From assembly GCF_019049245.1 (NCBI RefSeq), contig NZ_JAGMUK010000218.1:1-64000 (forward strand): a stretch of DNA of 64,000 bases. The letters run 5' to 3'. Origin of the DNA: Streptomyces sp. AC555_RSS877 (lineage in GTDB: Bacteria > Actinomycetota > Actinomycetes > Streptomycetales > Streptomycetaceae). The position numbers and the translations under genes are program-made. Under the pieces are notes generated by a model that was given only the letters and a program-made list of their open reading frames with translations, did not search any database and was not told the DNA's origin. How positions within the stretch are numbered: position 1 is the stretch's first letter; every line of letters starts with the position of its first letter. Positions 17,651 through 26,722 of this stretch are shown piece by piece.

Positions 17651-18339
17651 CTCGGTTCTCGTTCGCCTGCACCGGTGTCCGCGCCGACCGGTACGCCGCC
17701 GGACCGACCCTCGTCTTCCGGCTGCGCGTCACCGCGGCAGACAACGCCCGCGTGCACGCGCTCGCGCTGCGCTGTCAGATCCGTATCGAACCCGCCCGTC
17801 GTGGCTACGAGACCGCCGAGGCCGACGCCCTGGCCGATCTCTTCGGCGAGCGCTCGCGCTGGGGCAGCACCCTCCAGCCGGTGCAGTTCGCCCAGGTCTC
17901 GGTGATGGTCCCCAGCTTCACCGGAGAGATCGACACCGACCTCGTCGTGCCCTGCACCTACGACATGGACATCGCCGCCAGCCGCTACCTGGCCGCCCTC
18001 ACCGACGGTGAGGTCCCGCTGCTGATGCTCTTCTCGGGTACGGCGTTCACCGGCGCGGGCGGTTTCCAGGTCGAGCCGGTCCCCTGGGACCGCGAGGCGG
18101 CCTTCCGGATGCCGGTCACCGCATGGCGGGAGATGGTCGAGCAGCACTTCCCCGGCTGCGGCTGGATCCGGCTGCCCCGCGACACCATGGACGCCCTGCT
18201 CGCCCACCGCTCCCGGCACGCACTGCCCTCCTGGGAGGCGACCGTGCGGGCCCTGCTCGAAGAGAGCGGCGCCGCGGACCCGCCCGGGACGGACCCGTTT
18301 CTCGCGCTCACCGGCACCACCGGAAGGATGGATCCGTGA
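17647..18339 (+). CDS. DUF6084-like hydrogenase-locus protein
   Basis: 230 residues starting at GTG 17647, which overlaps the previous TGA. The text is beta-rich: FSFACTGVRADRYAAGPTLV, FRLRVTAADNARVHALALRC, QIRIEPARRGY, then VSVMVPSFTGEIDTDLVVPC and LLMLFSGTAFTGAG, ending in a helical part. This looks like the DUF6084 family found in these loci. It has no signal peptide, membrane helix or clear catalytic motif. A structural or complex-assembly role is a guess based only on position. Confidence 0.7.
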   Translation: MTRFSFACTGVRADRYAAGPTLVFRLRVTAADNARVHALALRCQIRIEPARRGYETAEADALADLFGERSRWGSTLQPVQFAQVSVMVPSFTGEIDTDLVVPCTYDMDIAASRYLAALTDGEVPLLMLFSGTAFTGAGGFQVEPVPWDREAAFRMPVTAWREMVEQHFPGCGWIRLPRDTMDALLAHRSRHALPSWEATVRALLEESGAADPPGTDPFLALTGTTGRMDP

Positions 18340-19766
18340 CCGTGACCGCGTTCGCCCCCGAGACCGAGGAGCGGTTCGCCCTCGCCCGGCAGGTGGCCGA
18401 CGCCGTGCTCTTCGAGGGCTACGTGCTTTACCCGTACCGGGCATCGGCGGCCAAGAACCGGCTGCGCTGGCAGTTCGGGGTGCTCGTGCCGCCCGCCTGG
18501 GGCGCCGAGTGCGAGGAGCACGACTTCCAGCACACCGAGTGCCTGCTGGAACCGAAGGCCGGCGCGACCCTGTCGGTCGAGCTGCGCTTCCTGCACGCCC
18601 GGCGGCGGACCGTGCAGCAGGCCCGCTCGGACGGCGGCTACGACACCGTTCCCGAACTCCACCTGGACGACCGGGTGTTGGTGCCCTGGGACGAGGGGGC
18701 CGAGGAACGCGTCGAGGTGGTCGCGACGGTGGACGAACTGCTGGGGGACGGCGTCACGTTTCCCTTCGAGCGACCCGCCCGCGAGGACACCGAGCCGGTT
18801 CTGGACGCGGCCGGCCGGACCGTGGGCCGACTGGTCCGGCGGTGCGAGGAGATCAGCGGCGCCGTGCGCCTGTCCGCCGACGAACTCGACGGGCCCTACC
18901 GGGCGTTGCGGCTGACCGCCATCGTCGAGAACACCACTGACTGGACACCCCCTGAGGGCCGGAGCGCCGACCGGGACGCGGCGCTGCCGCACTCCCTGGT
19001 CGCCGCGCACCTCCTGATGGCCCTCAGCGCCGGATCGTTCCTGTCGATGACCGATCCCCCCGAGTGGGCCAAGGGAGCGACCGCCGCCTGCCGCAACCTG
19101 CACACCTGGCCCGTACTCGCCGGTGAACCCGGCCGCGCCGACCTCGTGCTGTCCTCGCCGATCATCCTGGAGGACCACCCGGCCATCGCACCGGAAAGCC
19201 CCGGCGCGCTCTACGACGCCACCGAGATCGACGAGATCCTCGCACTGCGGACCGCGGCCCTGACCGACGAGGAGAAGCGCGAGGCCCGGGGCACCGACGA
19301 TCGGGCGGCCGCCGTGATCGACCTCGCGGACTCGATGCCGCCCGAGGTTCTGGAACGCCTGCACGGCGCGGTACGCAGCCTGCGGGAGGTGACCGGCGCC
19401 GCCGCGGCTCCCGCCGCCGCGGACGGGTTCCCGGACGAGTACGGAGTGCCGCGCCCGGACACCCCCTGGTGGGACCCGGCGAGCGACGCCGGCTTCGACC
19501 CGGCACAGGACCGGGTCGTCGTGGACGGCCGGTCGCTGGGCGCGGGCAGCCGCGTGCTGCTGCGACCGGGCCTGCGGCGCACCGACGCACAGGACCTGTT
19601 TCTGCAAGGGCGCAGCGCGACGGTCGAGGCGGTGCTGCACGACGTGGACGGCGGCGTCCACCTGGCGGTGACGGTCGAGGGCGATCCGGGCGCCGACATC
19701 CGCCGCGAGCAGGGCCGGTTCCTGTACTTCCAGCCCGACGAGGTCACACCGCTGGAGGACGCGTGA
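18336..19766 (+). CDS. Hydrogenase-locus conserved protein, 476 aa, function unknown
   Basis: A soluble 476-residue protein starting at GTG 18336 (GTGA overlap). Early residues read DAVLFEGYVLYPYRASAAKN, then LRWQFGVLVPP. A middle block has LTAIVENTTDWTP and AAHLLMALSAGSFLSMTDPP. Residues about 310-390 are helical and charged. The C-terminus holds a small beta domain (GSRVLLRPGLRRTDAQDLFL, ATVEAVLHDVDGGVHLAVTV, LYFQPDEVTPLEDA), similar in look to the short SH3-like domains that accompany metallocentre proteins. I do not recognise a named domain. Conservation of order between hhyL and the protease implies a role in maturation or electron transfer. Confidence 0.65.
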   Translation: MTVTAFAPETEERFALARQVADAVLFEGYVLYPYRASAAKNRLRWQFGVLVPPAWGAECEEHDFQHTECLLEPKAGATLSVELRFLHARRRTVQQARSDGGYDTVPELHLDDRVLVPWDEGAEERVEVVATVDELLGDGVTFPFERPAREDTEPVLDAAGRTVGRLVRRCEEISGAVRLSADELDGPYRALRLTAIVENTTDWTPPEGRSADRDAALPHSLVAAHLLMALSAGSFLSMTDPPEWAKGATAACRNLHTWPVLAGEPGRADLVLSSPIILEDHPAIAPESPGALYDATEIDEILALRTAALTDEEKREARGTDDRAAAVIDLADSMPPEVLERLHGAVRSLREVTGAAAAPAAADGFPDEYGVPRPDTPWWDPASDAGFDPAQDRVVVDGRSLGAGSRVLLRPGLRRTDAQDLFLQGRSATVEAVLHDVDGGVHLAVTVEGDPGADIRREQGRFLYFQPDEVTPLEDA

Positions 19767-20308
19767 ACCTTCCCCCACCGCCGGGCCCGAAGACCCTCGT
19801 CGCAGGCATCGGCAACATCTTCCTCGGGGACGACGGATTCGGCGTGGAGACCGCGCGCAGGCTCACCGAGCGCCAACTGCCCGCCCACGTCGAGGTCGTG
19901 GACATCGGCGTGCGCGGGGTGCACCTCGCCTACCAGCTCCTGGACGGCTACGACACCCTCGTCCTCGTGGACGCCACGGCACGCGGCGAAGCACCCGGCA
20001 CGCTGTACGTGATCGAGTACGACGGCCCTGGCGCGGGCGAGCCCCAGGGCGCCCCCGCGATCGACGGCCACCGGATGACCCCCGACACCGTCCTGGCGTT
20101 GCTGGGCACGCTCTGCGCCGGGACCGGCGGCGAACCGCCGCGACGCACCCTGATCGTCGGATGCGAACCGGCCACGGTCGAGGAGGGCATCGGTCTCAGC
20201 CCGCCGGTGTCCGAGGCCGTACCCGAGGCCGTACGGCTGATCGAAGAAATGCTGCGGGACGGCGAGCCGTCCGTGGCGCGCGCTACGACCACGGAGGCTT
20301 CGAAGTGA
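19763..20308 (+). CDS. Hydrogenase maturation protease (HybD/HupD type)
   Basis: 181 residues. LVAGIGNIFLGDDGFGVETA at the N-terminus is the family hallmark with a nickel-sensing acidic residue (the LGDDGFG segment). VDATARGEAPGTLYV gives the second Asp and DGHRMTPDTV the His that completes the nickel-recognition triad in HybD. The enzyme checks that nickel is in place and then removes the C-terminal tail of the large subunit, here the 23 residues after His571 of HhyL. GTG 19763 overlaps the previous stop by four bases. Confidence 0.9.
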   Translation: MNLPPPPGPKTLVAGIGNIFLGDDGFGVETARRLTERQLPAHVEVVDIGVRGVHLAYQLLDGYDTLVLVDATARGEAPGTLYVIEYDGPGAGEPQGAPAIDGHRMTPDTVLALLGTLCAGTGGEPPRRTLIVGCEPATVEEGIGLSPPVSEAVPEAVRLIEEMLRDGEPSVARATTTEASK

Positions 20309-20319
20309 GGAGAGACGGG

Positions 20320-20424
20320 ATGAAGAAGACCATCGTCGGTGGGGCGGCCCTCGCCGCCGCGGCCGCACTTGTCGCACAGGTACTTCCCGACATCAGGCGC
20401 TACCTGCGGATCCGACGCATGTGA
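20320..20424 (+). CDS. 34-aa single-pass membrane peptide (DUF6893-like)
   Basis: Residues begin MKKTIVGGAALAAAAALVAQ, a hydrophobic segment, and end LPDIRRYLRIRRM, a basic tail that should stay cytoplasmic. GTGAGGAGAGACGGG precedes ATG 20320. The tail DIRRYLRIRRM is typical of the small DUF6893 proteins that I associate with Streptomyces hydrogenase loci. It could tether the soluble hydrogenase to the membrane, but this is inference. Confidence 0.7.
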   Translation: MKKTIVGGAALAAAAALVAQVLPDIRRYLRIRRM

Positions 20425-20482
20425 ACCGGGTTCACGACGAGCGCTCCCTGACGTTGCGTCGAACGGCGTACCCGGCCGACGG

Positions 20483-20503
20483 CGACGGCGTGCCGGGCCG
20501 TCG
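20483..20503. terminator. Weak hairpin between hhy and hyp operons
   Basis: CGACGGC (20483-20489) and GCCGTCG (20497-20503) flank a seven-base loop in the 125-bp gap. It could reduce read-through from the structural genes into hypA, or be fortuitous. Confidence 0.35.
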
Positions 20504-20549
20504 AACCCGGGCAGCTCGCCTCTAATGACGGCTGGGAGGACACAGACCT

Positions 20550-20945
20550 ATGCACGAGATGTCCGTCGCGCTCGCCGTGATCGACCAGGTGGAGAAGGCC
20601 GCGGCCCAGGCCGGTGACGTCACGGCGGTGCTGTCGGTGCGGCTTCAGGTCGGTGAACTGGCCGGTGTCGTGCCCGACTCCCTTTCCTTCTGCTTCGAAC
20701 TGGCCTGCGCCGGAACCGTGCTGGAGGGCGCCGAGCTCGTCACCGAAGCGGTGCCGGGGCGGGCCCGCTGCGCGTCCTGTGCGCACGAGTGGGCCGTGGG
20801 CATGCCGCCCCGGCTGACCTGTCCCGAGTGCGGCGGGGTGGACACCGACCTGCTCTCGGGCCGGGAACTCCAGATCGCCGGCGTGCACTGGGAGGACGGC
20901 CGGACGCACGCGCAGACCCGCGAACCGATCTCCGAGGAGCGCTGA
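20550..20945 (+). CDS. hypA: Hydrogenase nickel-insertion protein HypA
   Basis: 131 residues. MHEMSVA provides the N-terminal nickel-binding His2. Two CxxC pairs (Cys74/Cys77 in RARCASC and Cys91/Cys94 in LTCPECGG) form the structural zinc site. HypA hands Ni(II) to the large subunit with HypB. GGGAGGAC lies upstream of ATG 20550. hypB starts three bases after its stop, so the two are co-translated. Confidence 0.95.
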   Translation: MHEMSVALAVIDQVEKAAAQAGDVTAVLSVRLQVGELAGVVPDSLSFCFELACAGTVLEGAELVTEAVPGRARCASCAHEWAVGMPPRLTCPECGGVDTDLLSGRELQIAGVHWEDGRTHAQTREPISEER

Positions 20946-20948
20946 ACC

Positions 20949-21734
20949 ATGTGCCGTGTGGTCGACCTGCAGCAGGCCGTACTCGCCAAGAACGACGCGA
21001 CCGCGCACACCCTGCGCGCCCGCCTCGCGGCTCGCGGCACTGCCGTCGTCAACCTGCTGTCCAGCCCCGGCAGCGGGAAGACCGCGCTGCTGGAACGCGA
21101 ACTGCTGCTGGCCCGCGAGCGGTCCGTTCCGGTCGCGGCGCTGACCGCCGACCTCGCCACCGAGAACGACGCGACACGGCTGGCGCGTTCGGGCGTGCCG
21201 GTCAAGCAGGTCCTCACCGACGGCCTCTGCCACCTGGAGGCAGGGATGCTCGGCGGCCACCTCGAGGGCTGGCTGCCCGATGACACCCGGCTGCTGTTCG
21301 TGGAGAACGTCGGCAACCTGGTCTGCCCGGCCTCCTACGACCTGGGGGAGACACTGAGAGTCGTCCTCGCCTCCGTGACCGAGGGCGAGGACAAGCCGCT
21401 GAAGTACCCCACCGCCTTCGGCCTCGCCCACCTGGTCGTGGTCACCAAGACCGACATCGCCGAGGCCGTCGCGTTCGACGAGGGCGCGTTCCGCGCGAAC
21501 GTGGAGCAGGTCAACCCGGGCGTCGAGGTGCTCCTGACCTCGGCACGCCGGGGCGAGGCGATCGGCGCGCTGCTCGACAGGGCGCTGGCGGCGGCGGACG
21601 GGGCGCCCGTCCACACCCCCGTCATGGCCCGCAAGCCGGACACCTCGCGAGCCGGGGAGCCCGCACATCACCACCACGGCCATGGGCACGCCGTCCCGGA
21701 CGCCACCGGCTCCATGGCCCAGACCCGCTCGTGA
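20949..21734 (+). CDS. hypB: Hydrogenase nickel GTPase HypB
   Basis: 261 residues. The Walker A motif is SSPGSGKT (38-45), and the guanine-specificity segment VVTKTDIAE is near 168. The inter-site metal region reads DGLCHLEAGML and NVGNLVCP. The His-rich stretch (HHHHGHGH, about 240-247) sits at the C-terminus, whereas it is N-terminal in most described HypB proteins. It stores or delivers nickel with HypA. Its stop overlaps the hypF GTG start. Confidence 0.95.
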   Translation: MCRVVDLQQAVLAKNDATAHTLRARLAARGTAVVNLLSSPGSGKTALLERELLLARERSVPVAALTADLATENDATRLARSGVPVKQVLTDGLCHLEAGMLGGHLEGWLPDDTRLLFVENVGNLVCPASYDLGETLRVVLASVTEGEDKPLKYPTAFGLAHLVVVTKTDIAEAVAFDEGAFRANVEQVNPGVEVLLTSARRGEAIGALLDRALAAADGAPVHTPVMARKPDTSRAGEPAHHHHGHGHAVPDATGSMAQTRS

Positions 21735-24124
21735 GCGGTCCGCGGCCCTCGACCGTCGTCGCGGACGACCTGCCGCTGCGCCGTCGGGTCGTCGTTCGGG
21801 GAGTGGTGCAGGGCGTGGGCTTCCGGCCGTACGTGTACGGCCTCGCCACCGAACTCGCCCTGGCCGGACACGTGACCAACACCCCGGAGGGCGTCGTCGC
21901 CGAGGTCGAGGGAACCGCCTCGGCCGTGGCCCGGTTCTGCGAGCGGATCGCCCTCCACGCGCCCCCGCTGGCCCACGTGGAGTCCGTCCACCACAAGGAG
22001 CTGCCGGTCACCGGCGGCGGCGCGTTCACGATCCTCGCCTCCCGTACCGACGGACCGGCCCGCACCCTGGTCTCCCCGGACACGGCCACCTGCGCCGACT
22101 GCCTCCGTGAACTGGCCGATCCGGCCGACCGGCGACACCGCCACCCCTTCGTCAACTGCACCCACTGCGGACCGCGCTTCACGATCGTCACCGGTGTTCC
22201 CTACGACCGGGCGAACACCACCATGGCCGGCTTCCCGATGTGCTCCGACTGCGCCCGCGAATACGCGGATCCGGGCGACCGCCGTTTCCACGCCCAGCCG
22301 GTCGCCTGCCCCGCCTGCGGTCCGCGGCTGCGTCTGCTCGTGCCCCTGCCGCCGTTCGGCGGACGGCCGGAACACGTCGGCGGGACGGACCCGGTGGCCG
22401 AAGCCCGCGCGCTGCTCGCCCGGGGCGCGATCCTCGCCGTGAAGGGCCTGGGCGGCTACCACCTCGCCTGCGACGCCACCGACGCCGAAGCCGTCAGCCG
22501 ACTGCGGCGCCGCAAGAGCCGGGGGAACAAGCCGTTCGCCCTCATGGCCAGGAGCGCGGACGAGGTCGGGCACCTCGTCCGGCTGAGTGCCGAGGAGCGC
22601 GCCATGCTGGAGAGCGGCATGAGGCCGATCGTTCTGCTGCGCCGTCGTACGAACCCGTCGTACGAGGCGGAGGCCGTGCGGCCGGCCGAGGCCGTCGCGC
22701 CCGGCAGCCCCGACCTCGGTGTGATGCTGCCGTACACACCCCTGCACCATCTGCTCCTCGGCCTGCCGGGCGACGCCGTGGGCCCCCGGCTGCTGGTGAT
22801 GACCAGCGGCAACGTGGCCGGTGAACCGATCGTCACCGACGACGAGGAGGCGCTGGAGCGGCTGGCGCCCCTGGCCGACGCCTGGCTCACGCACGACCGG
22901 CCGATCCATGTGCCGTGCGACGACTCCGTGGTCCGCGTCAGCGACGGCAAGCAGCTGCTCGTCCGGCGGGCTCGCGGCTACGCCCCGCTGCCGGTCACCC
23001 TTCCACTGCCCGTGCGGCCGGCCCTCGCGGCCGGCGGCGACCTCAAGAACGCGTTCTGCCTCGGCGAGGGGCGGCGCGCCTGGCTGTCCGCGCACATCGG
23101 CGACATGGACGACCTGGGCACGCAGCGCGCCTTCGAGCGTGCCACGGCGCAACTGGAGTCCATCACCGGCGTGCGCCCCGAGACCCTGGTCGCCGACCGG
23201 CATCCCGGCTACCGCTCCGCCCGGTGGGCCGAGAGGAACGCCGCCGGGCGGCCCGTCGTGCGCGTCCAGCACCATCACGCCCATGTCGCCGCCGCGATGG
23301 CCGAGCACCAACTGGACGGCACCCGGCCGGTGATCGGCGTCGCCTTCGACGGCACGGGCCACGGCGACGACGGCGCCGTATGGGGCGGGGAGATCCTGCT
23401 CGCCGACTACGACGGCTTCGTCCGGTTCGGGCATCTCGCCTACGTCCCGCTCCCCGGTGGAGACGCGGCGGTGCGCAGGCCGTACCGGATGGCGCTGTCC
23501 CACCTGCGCGCGGCCGGCATCGGCTGGTCGGACGACCTCGCCTGTGTCGCCGTCTGCCCGCGTGACGAACTCAACGTGCTGGAGCGGCAGTTGCAGCGCA
23601 ACCTGAACTGCGTCCCCACCTCCAGCATGGGCCGGCTCTTCGACGCCGTGTCCTCTCTCGCCGGCGTGTGCCATCGCGCCGGATACGAGGCCCAGGCAGC
23701 CGTGGAGCTGGAAGGCGCCGCACTGAACGCGCCCGCCGACGACCCCATCACGTACGCCTTCGCCCTGCGCACCCCGGAGCCGGACGGGGACGGAGCCGTG
23801 CGAGCCGACCCGGCACCCGTCCTCGCGGCCATCGTCGGCGATCTGCGGGCGGGTGTGGAGCCGGCCGTGGTCGCGGCCCGCTTCCACCGGGCCGTGACCG
23901 CTCTGGTGCACCGGATCTGCGTACGGGCGCGAGAGCAGCACGGGCTGGACACCGTCGCCCTGACGGGAGGCGTGTTCGCCAACACCCTGCTCTCCTCGGC
24001 CTGCGCCGACGCCCTGCGCGAGGACGGCTTCACGGTCCTGCGGCACCACCTGGTCCCGCCGGGCGACGGCGGACTGGCGCTCGGCCAGCTCATGGTGGCC
24101 GCCCGCGCCACCACCGCCCACTGA
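21731..24124 (+). CDS. hypF: Carbamoyltransferase HypF
   Basis: 797 residues, full length. Order: acylphosphatase domain (VRGVVQGVGFRPYVYGLA, about 18-105), two zinc fingers (CADCLREL, CTHCGPR, CSDCAREY, CPACGPRL, about 114-192), a YrdC-like adenylation domain (about 210-390, KGLGGYHLACDATDAEAV), and a Kae1-like C-terminal carbamoyl transferase with HHHAHVAAAM and DGTGHGDDGAVWGGEIL. It converts carbamoyl phosphate and ATP to carbamoyl-adenylate and passes it to HypE for cyanide synthesis. GTG 21731 overlaps the hypB stop. Confidence 0.95.
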   Translation: MSGPRPSTVVADDLPLRRRVVVRGVVQGVGFRPYVYGLATELALAGHVTNTPEGVVAEVEGTASAVARFCERIALHAPPLAHVESVHHKELPVTGGGAFTILASRTDGPARTLVSPDTATCADCLRELADPADRRHRHPFVNCTHCGPRFTIVTGVPYDRANTTMAGFPMCSDCAREYADPGDRRFHAQPVACPACGPRLRLLVPLPPFGGRPEHVGGTDPVAEARALLARGAILAVKGLGGYHLACDATDAEAVSRLRRRKSRGNKPFALMARSADEVGHLVRLSAEERAMLESGMRPIVLLRRRTNPSYEAEAVRPAEAVAPGSPDLGVMLPYTPLHHLLLGLPGDAVGPRLLVMTSGNVAGEPIVTDDEEALERLAPLADAWLTHDRPIHVPCDDSVVRVSDGKQLLVRRARGYAPLPVTLPLPVRPALAAGGDLKNAFCLGEGRRAWLSAHIGDMDDLGTQRAFERATAQLESITGVRPETLVADRHPGYRSARWAERNAAGRPVVRVQHHHAHVAAAMAEHQLDGTRPVIGVAFDGTGHGDDGAVWGGEILLADYDGFVRFGHLAYVPLPGGDAAVRRPYRMALSHLRAAGIGWSDDLACVAVCPRDELNVLERQLQRNLNCVPTSSMGRLFDAVSSLAGVCHRAGYEAQAAVELEGAALNAPADDPITYAFALRTPEPDGDGAVRADPAPVLAAIVGDLRAGVEPAVVAARFHRAVTALVHRICVRAREQHGLDTVALTGGVFANTLLSSACADALREDGFTVLRHHLVPPGDGGLALGQLMVAARATTAH

Positions 24125-24155
24125 CCCACGCACCACCCACAGCAAGGAGAGGCCC

Positions 24156-24476
24156 ATGTGCCTGGCGGTACCGGGCAGAGTGCTCGACATCGAGGAACGG
24201 GACGGCACCCGCATGGCCACCGTCGACTTCGGCGGCGTGGTCAAGGAGGTGTGCCTGGAGTACCTGCCCGATCTCCAGGTCGGCGAGTACGCCATCGTCC
24301 ACGTCGGATTCGCCCTGCAACGCCTGGACGAGGAGTCGGCGAAGCAGACGCTCGAACTCTTCGCCGAAATGGGCCTGTTGCAGGAGGAGTTCGGCGACCC
24401 CTGGGAACTGGCCGCGGAAGCGGGACCGGTCACCGGGCACACGGGCGAGGACACCGTCGAGGAGGTGCGGAAGTGA
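24156..24476 (+). CDS. hypC: Hydrogenase assembly chaperone HypC
   Basis: 106 residues beginning MCLAVPGRVLDI; Cys2 holds the Fe(CO)(CN)2 unit with HypD. The core HypC fold ends near residue 80, and about 25 acidic residues follow (AEAGPVTGHTGEDTVEEVRK). AAGGAGAG precedes ATG 24156. hypD starts within its stop. Confidence 0.95.
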   Translation: MCLAVPGRVLDIEERDGTRMATVDFGGVVKEVCLEYLPDLQVGEYAIVHVGFALQRLDEESAKQTLELFAEMGLLQEEFGDPWELAAEAGPVTGHTGEDTVEEVRK

Positions 24477-25609
24477 AGTACATCGACGAGTTCCAGGACC
24501 CCGGACTGGCGCGCCGGCTCCTCGACGACATCCACTCCACGGTCACCCGGCCCTGGGCCCTGATGGAGGTCTGCGGAGGACAGACGCACAGCATCATCCG
24601 CCACGGCATCGACCAGCTCCTGCCCAAGGAGGTCGAACTGATCCACGGTCCTGGCTGCCCCGTCTGCGTGACCCCGCTGGAAGTCATCGACAAGGCCCTG
24701 GAGATCGCCTCCCGCCCGGACGTGATCTTCTGCTCCTTCGGTGACATGCTCCGGGTGCCGGGCACCGGCCGGGACCTGTTCCAGGTCCGCAGTGAGGGCG
24801 GCGACGTACGCGTCGTCTACTCACCGCTGGACGCCCTGCGGATCGCGCAGCAGAACCCGGACCGCGAAGTGGTGTTCTTCGGCATCGGTTTCGAGACGAC
24901 GGCACCCCCCAACGCCATGACCGTCCATCAGGCGCGCCGCCTGGGCATCCCGAACTTCAGCCTGCTGGTGTCCCACGTCCGCGTGCCGCCCGCCATCGAG
25001 GCGATCATGTCGGCGCCGAAGTGCCGGGTACAGGGGTTCCTGGCGGCCGGGCACGTGTGCAGCGTGATGGGCGTGGGGGAGTACCCGGAACTGGCCGAAC
25101 GCTTCCACGTGCCGATCGTCGTGACCGGATTCGAGCCACTGGACATCCTCGAAGGCATCCGCCGGACCGTGCGCCAGTTGGAACGCGGCGAGCACACCGT
25201 CGACAACGCCTACGCCCGCGCCGTCCGTCCGGAGGGCAACCCGGCCGCCCGCGCCATGCTGGAGGACGTCTTCGAGGTCACCGACCGGGCGTGGCGAGGC
25301 ATCGGCGTGATCCCCGACAGCGGCTGGCGGCTGGCGGAGAAGTACCGCGACCACGACGCCGAGTACCGCTTCTCCGTCGAAGGCATCCAGACCCGGGAAC
25401 CGGCCGAGTGCCGCAGCGGAGAGGTGCTGCAGGGACTGCTCAAGCCGCACGAGTGCGAGGCCTTCGGAACCCTCTGCACGCCCCGCACCCCCCTGGGCGC
25501 CACCATGGTCTCCAGCGAGGGCGCCTGCGCCGCGTACTACCTCTACCGGCGCCTGGACCTGCCCTCCACCACGACCACCACGGACCGGGAGGCGAGCCCC
25601 GTTGTCTGA
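24473..25609 (+). CDS. hypD: Fe-S scaffold protein HypD
   Basis: 378 residues. The catalytic CGGQTH motif begins at Cys34, GPGCPVC holds Cys62 and Cys65, and GFEPLDIL is the third conserved block. The C-terminal [4Fe-4S] ligands appear in AECRSGEVLQG, PHECEAFG, LCTPRTPLGATMVSSEGACA. With HypC it assembles Fe(CO)(CN)2. The start is GTG 24473 in a GTGA overlap with hypC. The last dozen residues (TTTTTDREASPVV) are low complexity and overlap the hypE start. Confidence 0.95.
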   Translation: MKYIDEFQDPGLARRLLDDIHSTVTRPWALMEVCGGQTHSIIRHGIDQLLPKEVELIHGPGCPVCVTPLEVIDKALEIASRPDVIFCSFGDMLRVPGTGRDLFQVRSEGGDVRVVYSPLDALRIAQQNPDREVVFFGIGFETTAPPNAMTVHQARRLGIPNFSLLVSHVRVPPAIEAIMSAPKCRVQGFLAAGHVCSVMGVGEYPELAERFHVPIVVTGFEPLDILEGIRRTVRQLERGEHTVDNAYARAVRPEGNPAARAMLEDVFEVTDRAWRGIGVIPDSGWRLAEKYRDHDAEYRFSVEGIQTREPAECRSGEVLQGLLKPHECEAFGTLCTPRTPLGATMVSSEGACAAYYLYRRLDLPSTTTTTDREASPVV

Positions 25610-26681
25610 CACCACCGACCTCGCGGCCACGGCAGTGGACCCGGCGGCCTGGACGTGCCCGGCCCCGCTGCGCGACCGCCCCCGTGTCGTCATGGGCCAC
25701 GGCGGGGGCGGGGCACTGTCCGCCGAACTGGTCCAGGAGATCTTCGCGCCTGCCTACGGGGGAGCGGCGCTCGCCCAGATGGGTGATGCCGCCGCTCTCT
25801 CGCTGGGCGGCGCCCGGCTCGCCTTCTCCACCGACTCCTTCGTGGTGCGGCCGCTGTTCTTCCCCGGCGGCAGCATCGGCGACCTCGCCGTCAACGGCAC
25901 CGTCAACGACCTGGCCATGAGCGGCGCCCGCGCCGCCTACCTCTCCTGCGGATTCATCCTGGAAGAGGGCGTCGAACTGGACGTCGTCTCCCGGGTGGCC
26001 GAGGCGCTGGGCGCGGCGGCCCGCACCGCCGGCGTCGAGGTGGCGACCGGCGACACCAAGGTGGTCGAGGCCGGCCACGGCGACGGGATCTTCATCAACA
26101 CGGCCGGCATCGGCCTCATCCCGGAGGGCGTCGACCTGCGTCCTCAGCGGGTCGTCCCCGGCGACGTCGTGATCGTCAGCGGCGCCATCGGCGTGCACGG
26201 CGTGGCGATCATGAGCGTCCGCGAGGGCCTGGAATTCGGGGTGGAGATCGACAGCGACTGTGCGGCGCTCGGCGGCCTGGTCGACGCCATGCTCGCCGTC
26301 ACCCCGGACCTGCACGTGCTGCGCGATCCCACCCGAGGCGGCCTGGCCGCCGCGCTCAACGAGATCGCGGCGGCCTCCGGTACCGGGGTGGTCATCCGGG
26401 AGCGTGACGTCCCGGTGCCGTCGGCCGTGGCCAACGCCTGCGCCATTCTGGGCCTGGACCCCATGTACGTCGCCAACGAGGGCAAGCTGGTGGCCTTCGT
26501 CCCGCGCGAGCACGCCGACGCCGTCCTCGCGGCGATGCGTGCCCATCCGCTGGGTGCGGACTCCGTGATCATCGGCGAGGCCGTCGAGACACATCCCGGC
26601 ATGGTGGTGGCCCGGACCGGGCTGGGGGGCACGCGGGTCGTCGATCTGCCGATCGGGGAGCAGCTGCCGCGGATCTGCTGA
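25602..26681 (+). CDS. hypE: Thiocarbamoyl dehydratase HypE
   Basis: 359 residues ending in PRIC; the terminal Cys accepts the carbamoyl group from HypF and is dehydrated to thiocyanate with ATP. It has a PurM-like fold with MGHGGGGALSAELVQEIF, FSTDSFVVRP and GDLAVNGTVNDLAM (ATP/metal site), and LRDPTRGGLAAALNEIA later. The start appears to be TTG 25602 inside the hypD end, with GGGAGGCGAG ahead; a rare start for the last gene of the operon. Confidence 0.93.
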   Translation: MSDTTDLAATAVDPAAWTCPAPLRDRPRVVMGHGGGGALSAELVQEIFAPAYGGAALAQMGDAAALSLGGARLAFSTDSFVVRPLFFPGGSIGDLAVNGTVNDLAMSGARAAYLSCGFILEEGVELDVVSRVAEALGAAARTAGVEVATGDTKVVEAGHGDGIFINTAGIGLIPEGVDLRPQRVVPGDVVIVSGAIGVHGVAIMSVREGLEFGVEIDSDCAALGGLVDAMLAVTPDLHVLRDPTRGGLAAALNEIAAASGTGVVIRERDVPVPSAVANACAILGLDPMYVANEGKLVAFVPREHADAVLAAMRAHPLGADSVIIGEAVETHPGMVVARTGLGGTRVVDLPIGEQLPRIC

Positions 26682-26692
26682 CGCGAGGACGA

Positions 26693-26722
26693 TCAGGGCC
26701 TGATCCGCGGATCAGGCCCTGA
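26693..26722. terminator. Terminator hairpin after hypE
   Basis: A perfect 14-bp stem (26693-26706 with 26709-26722). It ends the hyp transcript and could also serve the leftward gene at 26774. Confidence 0.8.

Noticed and set aside
21668..24646. Nearly 1000-codon minus-strand frame opposite hypB-hypF
   Set aside because: No domain can be recognised and hypF is complete and well motif-supported on the other strand.
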